Source: Peptostreptococcaceae bacterium (GTDB taxonomy: Bacteria > Bacillota_A > Clostridia > Peptostreptococcales > Anaerovoracaceae). From it: a DNA stretch of 5,778 nucleotides. A program made the translations under genes and the position numbers. The notes beneath the pieces were generated by a model. That model was not told where the DNA came from and did not search any database. It saw only the letters and a program-made list of their open reading frames with translations. Location of the stretch: positions 1 to 5,778 of the forward strand of contig JAENWH010000139.1 in NCBI GenBank assembly GCA_016650135.1. Reading direction: 5' to 3'. Each line of letters begins with the position of its first letter. Position 1 is the first letter of the stretch. Positions 4,810 to 5,778 of this stretch are shown here, piece after piece.

Positions 4810-5778
4810 ATGCAACCGATATTGGAAATGCGCAATATTTCAAAAGAGTTCCCTGGGGTTCTTGCTCTTGACGATGTTTCATTGTCGATTCAAGCTGGAG
4901 AGATACACTCAATTGTAGGAGAGAATGGGGCAGGGAAATCAACCCTAATGAAAATTCTTTCAGGTGTTTACCAAAAAAACGCTGGATCTATTTTGATAAA
5001 GAATAAAGAGGTAGAGATTGAAAATCCCCAGGTAGCAATAGGTTTTGGTATTGGAACTGTGTATCAGAATCTTGATTTAATACCCGATTTGAGTGTTGCT
5101 GAGAATATTTTTATGAATCATTTCATAACAACCAGAAGAGGAATCATCAATTTTAAAAATATGGAGAAAAAAGCAGAAGACGTGCTAAACATGTTACATT
5201 GCTCCATCTCTCCAAAAACTCAAGTAGGTTCATTATCAGTGGCTGACCAACAACTGGTTGCTATTGCACGAGTTCTTTCTCGTGATGTTTCAATATTAAT
5301 TCTTGATGAGCCCACTTCATCATTAAATAAATATGAGTCGGAACAGTTATTTGCCAATGTTCGCCGTTTGCAAAAATCAGGTGTTGCTACAATTTTTATA
5401 AGCCACCATATGGAAGAAATTTTTTCAGTTGCAGAAAGAGTTACAGTACTCCGCGACGGGAAGTTGATAGGTGCATGGGATATAGGTGAGTTAAATGAGA
5501 AATCGCTTGTTCATCATATGGTAGGTCGCGAGATAACTGAGGTATTTCCAAAGACACAAGTTGAGATCGGCGAGGAAATTTTGCGTGCAGAACATATATC
5601 AGTTGGATCAAAAGTCAATGACGTCTCCTTGTCATTACGTAAAGGGGAAATCCTAGGTATTAGTGGACTTGTGGGGGCAGGTAGAACAGAACTAGTTAAA
5701 GCAATATTTGGTGCAATAAAAAAAACAACTGGAGAAATCTATATCGCAGGGGAAAAAGTTCACATAAATCATCCTATA
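4810..5778 (+). CDS. Sugar ABC transporter ATP-binding protein, RbsA/MglA type (3' end cut by window)
   Basis: The first 323 codons of a tandem-ATPase sugar importer subunit are visible; full-length members have about 500 residues. Domain 1 has Walker A GENGAGKST (37-45), Q-loop YQN (Gln86), signature LSVADQQ (about 142-148, where LSGGQQ is canonical), Walker B ILILDEPTSSL (162-172) and the H-loop SHH (His199). A second ATPase domain begins at about 256, with the degenerate P-loop GLVGAGRTEL (286-295), in which Arg replaces Lys as is normal for this subfamily. The protein would couple ATP hydrolysis to import of a monosaccharide through a permease and binding protein, expected just beyond the window. 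The start is uncertain: ATG at 4810 gives MQPILEMRNISKEFPG, while TTG at 4804 stands eight bases after AAAGGA (4790-4795), a better ribosome-site spacing. It follows the LacI gene by 28 bases in a likely operon. The transported sugar is unknown; the subfamily serves ribose, xylose, galactose, allose and similar sugars. Confidence 0.93.
   Translation, partial: MQPILEMRNISKEFPGVLALDDVSLSIQAGEIHSIVGENGAGKSTLMKILSGVYQKNAGSILIKNKEVEIENPQVAIGFGIGTVYQNLDLIPDLSVAENIFMNHFITTRRGIINFKNMEKKAEDVLNMLHCSISPKTQVGSLSVADQQLVAIARVLSRDVSILILDEPTSSLNKYESEQLFANVRRLQKSGVATIFISHHMEEIFSVAERVTVLRDGKLIGAWDIGELNEKSLVHHMVGREITEVFPKTQVEIGEEILRAEHISVGSKVNDVSLSLRKGEILGISGLVGAGRTELVKAIFGAIKKTTGEIYIAGEKVHINHPI

Noticed and set aside
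4469..4942. Open minus-strand frame of 157 codons, with another at 3938-4141
   Set aside because: The longer frame crosses the end of the LacI gene and the start of the ABC ATPase, the shorter lies inside the LacI gene, and both overlap strong coding sequence with conserved motifs; they are shadows.
1..5778. tRNA gene, attachment-site duplication or CRISPR array
   Set aside because: No cloverleaf, no regularly spaced repeats and no convincing pair of long direct repeats were seen. The only exact tandem repeat is the operator pair.

Overview
The window looks like a bacterial chromosome segment at the edge of an acquired carbohydrate-utilisation cassette. The organism is probably a spirochaete of the Sphaerochaeta type or another sugar-fermenting anaerobe. 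This placement is an inference from recalled resemblance of the recombinase remnants and sugar genes, and no marker gene confirms it. A sampled 60-base line in the left part (61-120) has 32 G+C. Sampled lines on the right have 22 (1681-1740) and 18 (4561-4620). This suggests a change of compositional domain between the recombinase remnants and the sugar genes.

Left part (1-1335). The 3' end of a zinc-type alcohol/polyol dehydrogenase, closest by eye to erythritol/L-threitol dehydrogenases, finishes at 292. After it lie two decayed tyrosine-recombinase genes on the minus strand. One is a catalytic-domain remnant with a frameshift and a probable internal deletion (about 499-1052). The other is only the N-terminal core-binding domain (352-506). 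They are joined by an ATGGCTAA stop/start overlap, so they were once a tandem, translationally coupled array. A 319-base gene-free stretch follows, with an imperfect inverted repeat and a strong hairpin terminator at 1289-1321.

Right part (1336-5778). Two minus-strand enzymes form one arm: a D-allulose/D-tagatose 3-epimerase-family TIM-barrel protein (1336-2199) and a class I mannose-6-phosphate-isomerase-like cupin enzyme (2459-3658). Divergent from them are a LacI-family repressor (3786-4781) and, 28 bases later, a tandem-domain RbsA-type sugar ABC ATPase that runs off the window (4810-5778). The 127-base divergent region carries two exact back-to-back copies of a 14-base near-palindrome with a central CG, as expected for a LacI-family operator. 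Plausible promoters for both directions flank it and would start transcription inside the operators. A related site with the same 8-base core, GTTATCGC, lies upstream of the epimerase gene.

The likely logic is a substrate-inducible system. The ABC transporter imports a sugar, the isomerase and epimerase interconvert it into central metabolism, and the LacI protein represses both arms and itself until an effector sugar appears. The substrate cannot be fixed from the sequence. A rare ketohexose or related sugar is the best guess.
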